Assembly (NCBI GenBank): GCA_027449865.1
Contig: DAIDKV010000235.1
Location: 1 to 64,000 of the forward strand
Origin: Planctomycetales bacterium
GTDB taxonomy: Bacteria > Planctomycetota > Planctomycetia > Isosphaerales > Isosphaeraceae
DNA: 64,000 bases
Direction: 5' to 3'
The notes beneath the pieces were generated by a model. That model worked only from the letters and a program-made list of their open reading frames with translations, was not told the origin of the DNA and searched no databases. Shown here piece by piece: positions 36,434 to 48,697 of this stretch (position 1 is the first letter of the stretch; each line of letters opens with the position of its first letter). Position numbers and translations under genes: made by a program.

Positions 36434-38334
36434 CGAAGCCGGTACAGCCGGACGGGGAAGAACGGGTCCTGCTTCGACCGGAAGACCTGCCGATCGGCCG
36501 AGAGCCCCAGCTCGACCCGGAGCGCATCGAGCTGATCGGCCCAGGTCTCGGGGTTGATCTCCGCCAACGGAGGCGGCTCGAACGACCCCCAGAGCAGGTG
36601 CGTCACGCCGTATTGCCGGATCACCTCGTGGATCCGCCTCGGGTCGTAGTTGCGCGGCATCAAGACGGTCGCCCGGTCGCTGGCGACCCGCAACTCCCAC
36701 GGGAACCAGGTCATGATCCGCGCCTCCGGGGGAACCGCTCCAGGATTCGCTCGAATCCAGTCGCCCGCCTCCCGAATCGCCGGCCAGTGAAGCTGAAACC
36801 GCTTCTGAGTCAGCCACGACGCATCATAGGCCCAGGTCGGATCCGCCCAGATCATCGCGAGGTATCCCACCGCCATCCAGGCGACGACCGGACGCCGAAT
36901 CCGCCATCGGGCGACCCACTCGACCCACCCGGCCACCGCCGTCGGGAGCATCAGGACATAAACGGGCACGTAATACCGGCCAAGCTGCGCCACCTGGGTC
37001 ACGTCGGCGACGCTCTTGAGCGTCGCGACCACAAAAACCGCGAGCATCACGGCGATCAGTCCGTCAGTGGCGCCGCCCGGACGTCCCCTCGTCCGCAACC
37101 GCCCGAAGAATCCGGCCACCACCGGCAGGCCGAGGATCATCGTCGAGTACACGACGATGATGATCAGCGCCTTGATCTTCACCCGGACGACCTCGGGCGC
37201 GTTCGCGAGGTTGTAGAACTGCGCCGGTCGGGTGTTCCCCTTCTCGTAATGGTGAACGGTCCAGGAGAAGTTGTACTCAAAATAGGAGGTGTAGCTGTGA
37301 AACGGCCGGCCGTACTCGCGATAGGTCGCGAGGGCCCAGGGGGCGATCGCGATCGCCATCGCGACGACCCAGGCGATCAACGCGATCGGTTGCCGCCGGG
37401 CGTATCGGACGAGAAAGACCAGCCCCGCGGCGGCGAGGATCGCCAGCGCCGTCGTGCGAGCCAGGATCGCGAGCCCGCCCAGGCCGCCAGCCAGAAGCGC
37501 CAGGAGGATGGAAGTCGCGCCCTCTCGGCCGATCCGCCAGCACTCGGTGAGGGCCCAGACGGCGAGGATCGTGGTCAGCACGACCAGGCTCTCACGCAGC
37601 ACGAACCCGGCATAAATCGCGTGGACCGGCAGCACGGCCATGACCGCCATCGCCCCGAGCGCGACCTTCGGCCCAAATCGTCGGCGAGCAAAGCCGTAGA
37701 GCGCGGGCAGGGCGAGCAGGTTCATCGCGAAGCTGCACGCCTTGCCGGCCGCAAACCGCGCCTCGACCGGATCGTCGGGCGAGACTCCGGCAATTCGCAT
37801 CGCCAGCGCGCGGACGTAGCCGTCGAGCGGCGTCGCCCAGTCGTCGAGGACCCCGCGCCCCTCGCGAATCCTCGGATAATCCTCGAAGAAACTCTCCACG
37901 TAATGCTTGACCGGCCCCTCGCCGCGGAGGATCGACGTCGCGATCTCGACATAATGCGAGCTATCCCCGGGGACGAGCGGCAGGTTGCTTCCGACGATCC
38001 AGATCATCGCCCGAAGGAGATAGGCGACGCCAAGGATCGCCAGCCAGGCCCTCGCGTGTCGGCTAATCCAGGGCGAGAGGGACAGGGCGAGGGTCGCGTA
38101 AGTCGCGAGAATCGCCAGGTGCGCTCGGGTCAGGACAAGCTGCGAGGGCCGACGGAGCCGGGCGATCAGCGGAACCTCGTAGAACTGATGCGCGACCGCG
38201 TCGAAGACGGTCGCGACCCAGCCGAAGCGGAGGTCGAGCCAGCCGGCGAGGATCGCTCCCACGCCGACCGCCAGGGCCGCCCCGATCATCCACGCCCGGC
38301 GTCCCGGCGTCTCGCCATTGACGCCACCACTCAC
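36430..38334 (-). CDS. GT39/PMT-like polytopic membrane glycosyltransferase
   Basis: A 634-aa protein with many hydrophobic segments and a Gly/Ala-rich core. The acidic loop VPGDSSHYVEIATSI after an early helix is like the catalytic Asp loop of GT-C enzymes, and the soluble C-terminal part (MTWFPWELRVASDRATVLM) is of a type common in dolichyl-phosphate-mannose-like transferases. It begins with a 4-bp overlap on the M28 peptidase stop and ends with a 4-bp overlap on the second transferase. Paralogy with the following gene is weak at sequence level but the fold class is shared. Confidence 0.75.
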   Translation of the reverse strand: MSGGVNGETPGRRAWMIGAALAVGVGAILAGWLDLRFGWVATVFDAVAHQFYEVPLIARLRRPSQLVLTRAHLAILATYATLALSLSPWISRHARAWLAILGVAYLLRAMIWIVGSNLPLVPGDSSHYVEIATSILRGEGPVKHYVESFFEDYPRIREGRGVLDDWATPLDGYVRALAMRIAGVSPDDPVEARFAAGKACSFAMNLLALPALYGFARRRFGPKVALGAMAVMAVLPVHAIYAGFVLRESLVVLTTILAVWALTECWRIGREGATSILLALLAGGLGGLAILARTTALAILAAAGLVFLVRYARRQPIALIAWVVAMAIAIAPWALATYREYGRPFHSYTSYFEYNFSWTVHHYEKGNTRPAQFYNLANAPEVVRVKIKALIIIVVYSTMILGLPVVAGFFGRLRTRGRPGGATDGLIAVMLAVFVVATLKSVADVTQVAQLGRYYVPVYVLMLPTAVAGWVEWVARWRIRRPVVAWMAVGYLAMIWADPTWAYDASWLTQKRFQLHWPAIREAGDWIRANPGAVPPEARIMTWFPWELRVASDRATVLMPRNYDPRRIHEVIRQYGVTHLLWGSFEPPPLAEINPETWADQLDALRVELGLSADRQVFRSKQDPFFPVRLYRLR

Positions 38335-40037
38335 GGCTTCGCCGCCTTCATCATGGCCTCTCGGCGTGCCTTGAACTCGCTGCCTGGCTTCCAGGCGGGG
38401 AGCGTGGGCTCCTCGGCCACCTGGTATCCGAGTTCGACGAGCAGCTTCAGGTCCTCGGCAGCGCCGGAGAGATCCCAGTCGGGTTTGACCTCGTCGCTCG
38501 GCTTGTGATAGTCGTTCGCGGTGTACTCGTCCTGCTTCTTCTGGCCGAAGTCGGCCGATTGGCCGACGTAGTTCCGGCCGCCCTTCGGATCCATCGCGGG
38601 AACGCCCTTCTTGGCGAACTCGAAGTGGTCCGAGCGGTAATAGTATCCCTTCTCGGGGCTCGCGTCGGGGGCAACGGTCCGTCCACGCCGGCCGGCGATC
38701 TTGACGAGGCGGTCGTCAAGGTCGGTCTGGCCCATGCCGATGCTCAGGATGTCGCGCGTCGGCCCCCAGAGATTGATCACGTCAAGGTTGATATCAGCGA
38801 CCGTCTTTTCGAGCGGATAGAGCGGATGGCTCGCGTAGTATTTCGCGCCGAGCAACCCCTGCTCCTCGGCGGTGACGAACAGGAACAGGACCGAGCGTTT
38901 GGGAGCGGGCTCGATCCGAGTGAACGCCCGGGCGATCTCCAGGATCGCGGCGACACCCGAGGCGTTGTCGGCCGCTCCGTTGAAGATCGGGTCGCCCGAT
39001 CGCTCGGGGTCGCGGCCGAGGTGGTCCCAGTGCGCGGTGTAGACCAACATCTCGTCCTTGAGTTTGGGATCGGAGCCCTCGACGCGGCCGAGGACGTTCT
39101 TCGACTGGACGACGCGATGGGTGAGGGTCATGTCGAACCGGGCGGTTTCGCCGAGCGGGACCGGCCGGAAATCGCGGCGGGCGGCGGCCTTCATCAGGGC
39201 GTCGAGGTCCTGCCCGCCCGCGCTGAGGATCGAGCGAGCCTTCTCCTCGGTGATCCATGCTTCCACGGCGACTCGCCCGTCCACCTCGGCCTCCGGGGCC
39301 CGCGGGATGTCGAAGTTTTCGCGGCTCCAGCTCCCGCGGACAACCTCAAACGGATAGCCGGCGGGCCCGGTCTGGTGGATCAAAAGCACCGCCGCTGCGC
39401 CCTTTTCCGAGGCGATCTCGTACTTGTAGGTCCATCGCCCGTAATAGGTCATGGCCCGGCCCTTGAAGACCGAGTCGTCGAGCCGCGAGGGGTCCTTCGG
39501 ATCCGGCACCGGCGGGTCGTTCACGAGCATCAGGAGCGTCTTGCCGCGGACGTCAAGGCCCTTGTAATCGTCCCAGTCGTACTCGGGGGCGACGACGCCG
39601 TGGCCGACGAAGACCACATCGGAGCCATTCACCTCGACCTTTTTCTCGTCGCGACGTGAAACCGCGACGAAGTCTTCGGGGAATTTCAGAACGATCGGGC
39701 CGCCCCGGGTCGAGATCGCTCCCTCGACGCGCGTGGCGCGGAAGCCGACGAGCGGCACGTTCTGAACATAAGTCCCATCCGGATGGCCGGGCTTGAGGCC
39801 CATCTTCCGGAGCTGGCCGGTCAGGTAGTCGATGGTTTTCTGTTCGCCGGGGGTTCCGGGGCCTCGGCCCTCGAAGTCGTCGGAGGCCAGCACCTTGATG
39901 TGGTCGAGGATCGCGCCGGGGCGGATCCCCTCGATGGCTTTTTCGACGGCAGGCGGCTCGCCGCCGGCTCCGATGGTGAGCCCGGTCAGGAGGAGGATCG
40001 TCGTCGAAGCGAACCAACTTCGGAGATCGCGTCTCAT
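38331..40037 (-). CDS. M28-family zinc aminopeptidase with PA domain, exported
   Basis: A 568-aa secreted peptidase. It has a signal peptide (ASTTILLLTGLTIGAGG), a protease-associated domain (about 120-290) and an M28 catalytic domain with zinc ligands in AHWDHLG (His, Asp), NGAADNASGV (Asp), TAEEQG (the general-base Glu pair), DINLDVIN and YHKPSDE (His). It should release N-terminal amino acids outside the cytoplasm. The start at 40037 has GAGGA 5-6 bases upstream. It heads a coupled operon with two membrane glycosyltransferases; why a peptidase is coupled to them is unclear. Confidence 0.9.
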   Translation of the reverse strand: MRRDLRSWFASTTILLLTGLTIGAGGEPPAVEKAIEGIRPGAILDHIKVLASDDFEGRGPGTPGEQKTIDYLTGQLRKMGLKPGHPDGTYVQNVPLVGFRATRVEGAISTRGGPIVLKFPEDFVAVSRRDEKKVEVNGSDVVFVGHGVVAPEYDWDDYKGLDVRGKTLLMLVNDPPVPDPKDPSRLDDSVFKGRAMTYYGRWTYKYEIASEKGAAAVLLIHQTGPAGYPFEVVRGSWSRENFDIPRAPEAEVDGRVAVEAWITEEKARSILSAGGQDLDALMKAAARRDFRPVPLGETARFDMTLTHRVVQSKNVLGRVEGSDPKLKDEMLVYTAHWDHLGRDPERSGDPIFNGAADNASGVAAILEIARAFTRIEPAPKRSVLFLFVTAEEQGLLGAKYYASHPLYPLEKTVADINLDVINLWGPTRDILSIGMGQTDLDDRLVKIAGRRGRTVAPDASPEKGYYYRSDHFEFAKKGVPAMDPKGGRNYVGQSADFGQKKQDEYTANDYHKPSDEVKPDWDLSGAAEDLKLLVELGYQVAEEPTLPAWKPGSEFKARREAMMKAAKP

Positions 40038-40294
40038 GGATTCCTCGGGGTCTACCGCGTCGGCCGCGATGGGCGGCCGGATTCCCTCGGCTTTGAGGCT
40101 CTCGATCATAAGCGAAAGGCCGAGGCGCGGCGACGGGGTCACTTCCCCGCCGTCCGGATCGGGATTACGATAACCTCGCGAGAAGCCCGTCTCCGAAAAA
40201 ACGGAGGACCGGTGGCACGCGGCGGCCCGTTCCGAGCATGAGATCCCCGGAGGCTGAGCGAGATTCGAGGGCATCACGAACGGGAGCGGCTCCG

Positions 40295-40552
40295 ATGGAT
40301 TCGACGCGCGCACTGGTCCTGGCGATTTTCTGGTTCCTGTTGGCGGACGTGGCGGGTGGGACGTTCGGCCTCGTGGCCGGGCGCTGGGCGATGCCGGGCG
40401 TCGAGCCGCTGCTGGGCGACCTCGCCGGCGGGATCTTGCTGGTGAGCGTTCCACTCGGCCTCTTCGCGGGCGGACTTCTGGGCGCCGCGTCGTTCGGATG
40501 GCTCGCCGCATCGTGCCTGGGCGCTTCGCGGCCGGCGATCGTCGGCCGATAA
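40295..40552 (+). CDS. Small membrane protein
   Basis: An 85-aa protein with two hydrophobic segments (LVLAIFWFLLADVAGGTFGL and a Gly/Leu-rich second one ending in GWLAASCLGA). GGGAG lies about 8 bases before ATG 40295; ATG 40238 is an in-frame alternative. It ends 14 bases before the nitrilase start and is probably co-transcribed with it. Family not recognised. Confidence 0.5.
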   Translation: MDSTRALVLAIFWFLLADVAGGTFGLVAGRWAMPGVEPLLGDLAGGILLVSVPLGLFAGGLLGAASFGWLAASCLGASRPAIVGR

Positions 40553-40566
40553 GGGAGTGATCGTCG

Positions 40567-41517
40567 ATGAATCCGGTCCGGGTCGCGGTCGTTCAGGCGG
40601 CCTCCATTGCCTTCGACCGCGACGCTACCTTGAATCGCCTCTCGGAATTCTCGGACCAGGCCGCCCGGTCAGGCGCCCGTCTGATCCTGTTCCCCGAGGC
40701 GTTCGTTTCGGGCTACCCGCGCGGCCTCGACTTCGGCGCGCGGGTCGGCTCGCGAACCCCCGAGGGACGCGAATGGTTCCGCCGCTACTGGGAGGCGAGC
40801 GTCGACGTCCCCGGCCCGGCGACCGAGGCGATCGGCCGGATCGCTCGTCGGACCGGAGCGCACCTGGTGATCGGCGTGACCGAACGCGAGGGCGGAACGC
40901 TCTACTGCACCGTCCTGTTCTTCGGACCAGACGGAACGCTCCTGGGCAAGCACCGGAAGCTGATGCCAACCGCCTCCGAACGGCTGATCTGGGGCCAGGG
41001 AGACGGCTCGACGATGCCCGTCCTCGAAACGTCGATCGGCCGCCTGGGCGCCGTGATCTGCTGGGAGAACTACATGCCGATGCTCCGGATGCACATGTAC
41101 GCCCGGGGCGTCCAGCTCTACTGCGCCCCGACCGCCGACGGCCGCGAAAGCTGGCTCTCGACCCTCCGGCACATCGCGATGGAGGGTCGGTGCTTCGTCC
41201 TCGGATGCAACCAGTACGCACTCCGATCCGACTATCCGGCCGATTACCCGGCGATCCAGGGGGATGATCCGTCGACGGTGATGTCGGCGGGAGGAAGCTG
41301 CATCGTCGACCCACTCGGTAAGATCCTCGCCGGCCCGGCGTTCGACGGGCCAACCATCCTGACCGCCGACCTCGACCTCGACGAGATCCCGCGCGCCCGG
41401 CTCGATTTCGACGTCGTCGGCCACTACGCGCGGCCCGACGTCTTCCGGCTGATCGTCAACGAGGCCGCGACGCCCGCCGTTGTCCGTGATTCACAAGCCC
41501 GCTCATTCCTTGGATGA
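40567..41517 (+). CDS. Nitrilase (carbon-nitrogen hydrolase)
   Basis: A 316-aa enzyme with the Glu-Lys-Cys triad of the nitrilase superfamily: Glu44 in FPEAFVSGYP, Lys131 in KHRKLMPT and Cys165 in ICWENYMP. The ICWENYMP box and the ERLIWGQGDGS segment are typical of true aliphatic/aromatic nitrilases, which turn nitriles into acids plus ammonia, rather than amidases. AGGGAG precedes ATG 40567 by about 9 bases. Natural substrate is unknown. Confidence 0.9.
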   Translation: MNPVRVAVVQAASIAFDRDATLNRLSEFSDQAARSGARLILFPEAFVSGYPRGLDFGARVGSRTPEGREWFRRYWEASVDVPGPATEAIGRIARRTGAHLVIGVTEREGGTLYCTVLFFGPDGTLLGKHRKLMPTASERLIWGQGDGSTMPVLETSIGRLGAVICWENYMPMLRMHMYARGVQLYCAPTADGRESWLSTLRHIAMEGRCFVLGCNQYALRSDYPADYPAIQGDDPSTVMSAGGSCIVDPLGKILAGPAFDGPTILTADLDLDEIPRARLDFDVVGHYARPDVFRLIVNEAATPAVVRDSQARSFLG

Positions 41518-41560
41518 GGCGCGATGCAAGCGAATCCGAACGATCGCCGAACCGATCCGT

Positions 41561-41637
41561 GAGGCCCTTCGTAACACGGTTCAGCCGTTCTGGGGCCACC
41601 CCAGAACGCCCGAGGAAACCACGGAAGGGCCTCGATC
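41561..41637 (+). promoter_or_regulatory. 5' leader with nested stems masking the Shine-Dalgarno
   Basis: GAGGCCCTTC (41561-41570) is the exact complement of GAAGGGCCTC (41624-41633), which contains the GGAAGGG ribosome site of the next gene (ATG 41638). Inside this outer stem a perfect 10-bp hairpin forms (41586-41595 with 41599-41608, CCA loop). The folded leader would block initiation, so it may be a translational switch such as a thermometer, protein-bound or metabolite-responsive element. It matches no riboswitch class I know. Confidence 0.55.
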
Positions 41638-42669
41638 ATGAGCCGTCACGCCCGCTTCCATCGCCGAACCCCCATCGTCGAGAACCTCGAAGAACGCCGG
41701 CTGCCCAGCTTCTTCGGATCCTCGTACTCGAACCAGGTCTACTACCAGGCCCAGATCGTCCGCCATGAATACGACCAGTATGTCAGCGAGGTGAAGCGCC
41801 TGGAGCTGGCCTCCCGGGCGACCCCGGCCGAGTATCTCGCCCTCCGCGATGATGCTCGGGCAATCTCGGCGGATGCCTCGGCAGCCGGCCTGCCCACCAC
41901 GACGGCCCAGCTCAAGGCCGTCTCGGCCACCCTGATTCTTGACCGGGCCCCCCTCGACGGCTCGTTCGACAACGCCGCCTGGACCGAGGTCACCACCCGG
42001 CTTTCGGGCACGCTCGATGGGCTCCACGTCCCGCAAACTCTGATCGTCCAGACGGTCGCCGACATGCGGACGCTCGCCGATTCGGCAGGTGTCGACCCGT
42101 TCGGCTTCTCCACCTTCACCGACGACTTTAACACCCTCCGCAACGGCGAGCAGTCGCTGCCGGCCAACTCGGGCTATCACTTCGAGGATCCCGGACTCTT
42201 CTACAGCCAGCATCTCCGTGGCTTCTTCCGCGGCTGGGGCACCCAGAAAAAGAACGCCCGGACACAACTCGACCGCGACCTCGCCGCGATCGAGCGCCTG
42301 TCCCCCGCCGGCGCGGGGGTCATCCGTCGCGATGCCTCCATTCTTGAAAGTCTCAGCGCCTGGGTCCCCAGCTCGACCATGAACCGACTCAACGCCGCCT
42401 ACCTGGCCGCCTTCGCACAGGGAACACCATCGGCCGCCTCGCTCTCCTCGCTCCGCTCGACGCTCGCTGGCATCCTCGGGCCGGCCGCCACACCACACCG
42501 CCTCAATTCGATCGGCCGGCTGGTCATCGATGCCCCCGCCCTGGAAACAGCGGTCGCCGATTCGTCGACGGCCGTCCAGACCATCGTCCGCGACGTGGCA
42601 GCCCTCGTGGATGCCGGCGGTGGCGAGACGCTGAACCCCTTCCGAGTCACCATCCAGCCGGGCCGGTAA
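41638..42669 (+). CDS. Exported-type helical protein with LEERRLPS N-terminal motif
   Basis: A 343-aa protein. A short basic leader (MSRHARFHRRTP) is followed by VENLEERRLPSFFG, a variant of the LE-x-R-x-LLS-like motif of exported planctomycete proteins. The remainder is mostly alpha-helical, with no cysteine and no catalytic motif (YYQAQIVRHEYDQYV, LDRDLAAIERL, LDAGGGETLNPF-like C-terminus). It is probably targeted to the cell surface. Its ribosome site sits in a predicted stem (41561-41637), suggesting regulated expression. No function is assigned. Confidence 0.7.
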   Translation: MSRHARFHRRTPIVENLEERRLPSFFGSSYSNQVYYQAQIVRHEYDQYVSEVKRLELASRATPAEYLALRDDARAISADASAAGLPTTTAQLKAVSATLILDRAPLDGSFDNAAWTEVTTRLSGTLDGLHVPQTLIVQTVADMRTLADSAGVDPFGFSTFTDDFNTLRNGEQSLPANSGYHFEDPGLFYSQHLRGFFRGWGTQKKNARTQLDRDLAAIERLSPAGAGVIRRDASILESLSAWVPSSTMNRLNAAYLAAFAQGTPSAASLSSLRSTLAGILGPAATPHRLNSIGRLVIDAPALETAVADSSTAVQTIVRDVAALVDAGGGETLNPFRVTIQPGR

Positions 42670-42866
42670 GCCGCAATCACCCCACGCCCGTGAAGTTCGC
42701 GAAAGACCCCACTTCGCGCCGCCGAAGGAATACCCTATCAATAAAGTTGACTCGCCGAGCCCGCTCGGTGAGCCGACGACCGCGATGGCGACCCTCGCCC
42801 CACCACGCACCCGCGAGTCCGGGCCCGTCCCTCGCGCCTTCCTTACGAGACCCAGGAGCCGCCTCG

Positions 42867-43715
42867 ATGAGCGATGCCGCCGCCACCACCATCCGCGTCG
42901 GGCACAGCCCCGATTCGGACGACGCCTTCATGTTCTATGCCCTCACCCACGATAAGATCGAGACCGGCGGCCTCAAGTTCGTCCATCAGCTTGAAGATAT
43001 CGAGACCCTCAACCGACGCGCGCTCTCCGGCGAGCTCGAAGTCTCGGCTGTTAGCATCCATGCCTTCGCCTATCTGGCCGACAAGTATGCCCTGCTCGCC
43101 TCGGGCTCCAGCATGGGTGATCGATATGGACCCACTCTCGTCACCCGAGAGGCCATGACCCTCGATGATCTCAAGGGGCGCACCATTGCGATCCCGGGCA
43201 AGCTCACAACCGCCTATCTCACGATGCAATTGTGCCTCGGCAAGGACACCCCGGTGGTGGTGATGCCGTTCGACGAAATTCTGCCGGCGGTGGCCGAGGG
43301 GAAGGTCGAGGCCGGGTTGTTGATCCACGAGGGGCAGCTTTATTACGGTGACCGGGGGCTGCACCAGGTGGTGGATCTGGGTGAGTGGTGGTTCCAGCAA
43401 ACGGGGCTCCCCCTGCCGCTCGGTGGCAACGTAGTCCGGCGCGATCTGGGAACAGAGATGGTCGAGAAGATCGCCCGGATGCTGAAGGAAAGCATCCAGT
43501 ACGCCCTCGATCATCGTGCCGAGGCCCTGGAGTATGCCCTGCGCTATGCCCGCGACCTCGAGCCGGCGCTGGCCGACCGGTTCGTGGGGATGTACGTCAA
43601 CGACTGGACGATCGATTACGGTCCGAGAGGTCGCGAGGCCGTTCGCACACTCCTGGCCCGCGGAGCGGAAGCGGGTTTAGTCCCGGGCCCGCTTGACGTA
43701 CAATTCGTGGGTTGA
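42867..43715 (+). CDS. mqnD: 1,4-dihydroxy-6-naphthoate synthase
   Basis: A 282-aa enzyme of the futalosine menaquinone pathway, which converts cyclic de-hypoxanthine futalosine to 1,4-dihydroxy-6-naphthoate. The N-terminal [15 protein letters not shown] is the MqnD hallmark. [17 protein letters not shown]-type and [11 protein letters not shown] segments form the periplasmic-binding-like fold, with the conserved His in the latter. The start at 42867 follows GGAG, and length is typical. Menaquinone as respiratory quinone is implied. The 197 bp upstream (42670-42866) shows nothing distinctive. Confidence 0.92.
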   Translation: MSDAAATTIRVGHSPDSDDAFMFYALTHDKIETGGLKFVHQLEDIETLNRRALSGELEVSAVSIHAFAYLADKYALLASGSSMGDRYGPTLVTREAMTLDDLKGRTIAIPGKLTTAYLTMQLCLGKDTPVVVMPFDEILPAVAEGKVEAGLLIHEGQLYYGDRGLHQVVDLGEWWFQQTGLPLPLGGNVVRRDLGTEMVEKIARMLKESIQYALDHRAEALEYALRYARDLEPALADRFVGMYVNDWTIDYGPRGREAVRTLLARGAEAGLVPGPLDVQFVG

Positions 43716-43743
43716 CCCCCCGCCCGTCCGCGAGAGGATAACC

Positions 43744-46494
<2,751 letters not shown>

Positions 46495-46603
46495 AGACTT
46501 CGCCGTGAGTCGCCCTCCCCGTTGATCGAGCGCGCCATACGGACCCTAGACCCCTTGCCGGGGCACTTGAATCCACCCGTTCCCGATACAATCAGGAGTC
46601 GCG

Positions 46604-47623
46604 ATGATTACGGAGCAAGTGCAGACGGAGGCCAAACCCGTCGTGAACAAGACCCAGGCCCTGGTCTGGCTCCGCCAGATGATGCTGATCCGCCGCTTCG
46701 AGGAGCGCGCGGAGATGCTCTACCAGAAGGGCGGGAAGATCGGCGGGTTCTTTCACCAGTACAGCGGCCAGGAGCCCGTGGCGGTCGCCTCGATCGGAGT
46801 GCTTCGAGAAGACGATTACGTCATCACGGCGTACCGCGACCACGGCCACGCGCTGGCCCGAGGGATGACAGCGCGGGCCGGGATGGCCGAACTGCTGGGG
46901 AAGGTGACCGGCTGCTCGAAGGGGAAGGGCGGCTCCATGCACTTCTTCGACGCCGAGAAGGGGTTCCTCGGCGGACACGCGATCGTCGGCAGCCACATCG
47001 CCCTGGCGGCGGGCGTCGCCTTCGCGAGCAAGTATCGCGGCGAGGACCGCGTTTGCATCTGCTACATGGGCGACGGTGCCATTAACCAGGGCTCGGTCCA
47101 CGAGACCCTGAACATGGCCGCGCTCTGGAAGCTCCCGGTCATCTACGTCGTCGAGAACAATCTCTACGCGATGGGGACCTCGCTGGCCCGGTCGTCCTCG
47201 GTGCTGGACCTCACCGTCCGTTGCGCCGTCCCGTACGGCATCCCCGGCCACCAGATCAACGGCAACGACGTCGAGTTGATGGCCCGAACAACCCGAGAGG
47301 CCGCCAACCGGGCCCGCGCCGGCGAGGGGCCAACGTTCATCGAGGCCCAGACCTACCGCTACAAGGGCCACTCGATCAGCGACCCGGGCAAGTACCGCCA
47401 GAAGGAGGAGCTGGACGAGGCGATCCGCCACGACCCGATCCTCGTTTACGAGAACATCCTCAAGGAGCGCGGCTGGATCGATCAGGAGGCCATCGACCGG
47501 ATGCGCGAGGGCGTCAAGGAGGAGATTGAGGAGAGCATCGAGTTCGCCGAGGCGAGCGAGCAGCCGCCCCTCGAAGCCCTCTACGAAGACATCACGGTGG
47601 CCCCGTTCATCCCACAGGAGTGA
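46604..47623 (+). CDS. pdhA: Pyruvate dehydrogenase E1 component, alpha subunit
   Basis: A 339-aa thiamine-diphosphate-dependent subunit that decarboxylates pyruvate and reductively acetylates E2. The ThDP motif GDGAINQGSVHETLNMAALW ... ENN and the phosphorylation-loop-like region around YRYKGHSISDPGKYR are present, as is the FEERAEMLYQKGGKIGGF N-terminal helix. ATG 46604 follows AGGAG. It is followed 2 bases later by pdhB, so E1 alpha and beta are co-translated. Confidence 0.94.
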   Translation: MITEQVQTEAKPVVNKTQALVWLRQMMLIRRFEERAEMLYQKGGKIGGFFHQYSGQEPVAVASIGVLREDDYVITAYRDHGHALARGMTARAGMAELLGKVTGCSKGKGGSMHFFDAEKGFLGGHAIVGSHIALAAGVAFASKYRGEDRVCICYMGDGAINQGSVHETLNMAALWKLPVIYVVENNLYAMGTSLARSSSVLDLTVRCAVPYGIPGHQINGNDVELMARTTREAANRARAGEGPTFIEAQTYRYKGHSISDPGKYRQKEELDEAIRHDPILVYENILKERGWIDQEAIDRMREGVKEEIEESIEFAEASEQPPLEALYEDITVAPFIPQE

Positions 47624-47625
47624 CC

Positions 47626-48603
47626 ATGCCCGTCCTGACGTTCCGCGAGGCCCTCAATCAGGCCATGACCGAGGAGATGGAGCGCGACGACCGCGTCTTC
47701 CTGATGGGCGAGGAGGTCGCGCAGTACGACGGAGCCTACAAGGTCAGCCAGGGGATGCTCAAGAAGTTCGGCCCGAGCCGGATCATTGACACGCCGATCT
47801 CCGAGGGCGGCTTCGCCGGCATCGGCATCGGCGCGGCCATGGTCGGGCTCCGGCCGATCGTCGAGTTCATGACGTTCAGCTTCAGCCTGGTGGCGATCGA
47901 CCAGATCGTCAACAACGCGGCGAACATGCGGTACATGAGCGGCGGCCAGTTCGCCGTCCCGATCGTCTTCCGGGGCAGCTCGGGGATGGCGGGCTGCCTG
48001 GCCGCCACCCACTCGCACCGCCTCGAAGCCTGGTACGCGCAGATCCCCGGCCTCACCGTCGTTCTGCCCGGCACCCCGGCCGACGCCAAGGGCCTCCTCA
48101 AAAGCGCCATCCGGTCGGATGACCCCGTGGTCTTCATCGAGCACGAGGTCCTTTACCACGAAAAGGGAGAGGTCCCCGAGGGCGAGCATGTCGTCCCGAT
48201 CGGCAAGGCCGACATCAAGCGCGAGGGCTCCGACGTCACGCTGATCACCTACTCGCGCTCGCTCAAGGCAACGCTCGCCGCTGCTGAGAAGCTCGCCGAG
48301 GAAGGAATCGACGCCGAGGTGGTCGACATCCGGACCATCCGACCGCTCGATCTGGATACCCTGCTCACCTCGATCGGCAAGACCCACCGCGGCGTGATCG
48401 TCGAGGAAGACTGGCCGTACTGCGGCCTGGGCGCCGGGATCGCCGACCGGATCACCCAGGCGGCCTTCGACGAGCTCGACGCGCCCATCCGTCGGGTCGC
48501 CGCCAAGGACGCGCCGATCCCGTACAACCGAACGCTGGAGGCCTCGATGCTCCCGTCGGTCGACCGGGTCGTCGCGGCCGTCAAGGATGTGATGTACGTC
48601 TGA
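47626..48603 (+). CDS. pdhB: Pyruvate dehydrogenase E1 component, beta subunit
   Basis: A 325-aa transketolase-like beta subunit of the E1 heterotetramer. Typical segments are REALNQAMTEEMERDDRVFLMGEEV, here REALNQAMTEEM and FLMGEEVAQYDGAYKVSQG, plus TPISEGGFAGIGIGAAM and EDDWPYCGLG-like VEEDWPYCGLGAGIAD. ATG 47626 is preferred over GTG 47620 because AGGAG fits it. It directly follows pdhA and lies 94 bp before the E2 gene. Confidence 0.94.
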   Translation: MPVLTFREALNQAMTEEMERDDRVFLMGEEVAQYDGAYKVSQGMLKKFGPSRIIDTPISEGGFAGIGIGAAMVGLRPIVEFMTFSFSLVAIDQIVNNAANMRYMSGGQFAVPIVFRGSSGMAGCLAATHSHRLEAWYAQIPGLTVVLPGTPADAKGLLKSAIRSDDPVVFIEHEVLYHEKGEVPEGEHVVPIGKADIKREGSDVTLITYSRSLKATLAAAEKLAEEGIDAEVVDIRTIRPLDLDTLLTSIGKTHRGVIVEEDWPYCGLGAGIADRITQAAFDELDAPIRRVAAKDAPIPYNRTLEASMLPSVDRVVAAVKDVMYV

Positions 48604-48697
48604 AGCCGGCGTCGCGCGGGCGAGGTCGCCAGGATCCGCCCGCCGCGATCGTCCGCATCCCCCCCGCCGATATACCGACCGCCCAGGGAGAACCGAC

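Noticed and set aside
36598-38508. Plus-strand open frame of about 630 codons opposite the membrane glycosyltransferase
   Set aside because: Its translation is highly charged and repetitive (Arg/Asp/Pro), as expected from the antisense of hydrophobic high-GC coding sequence.
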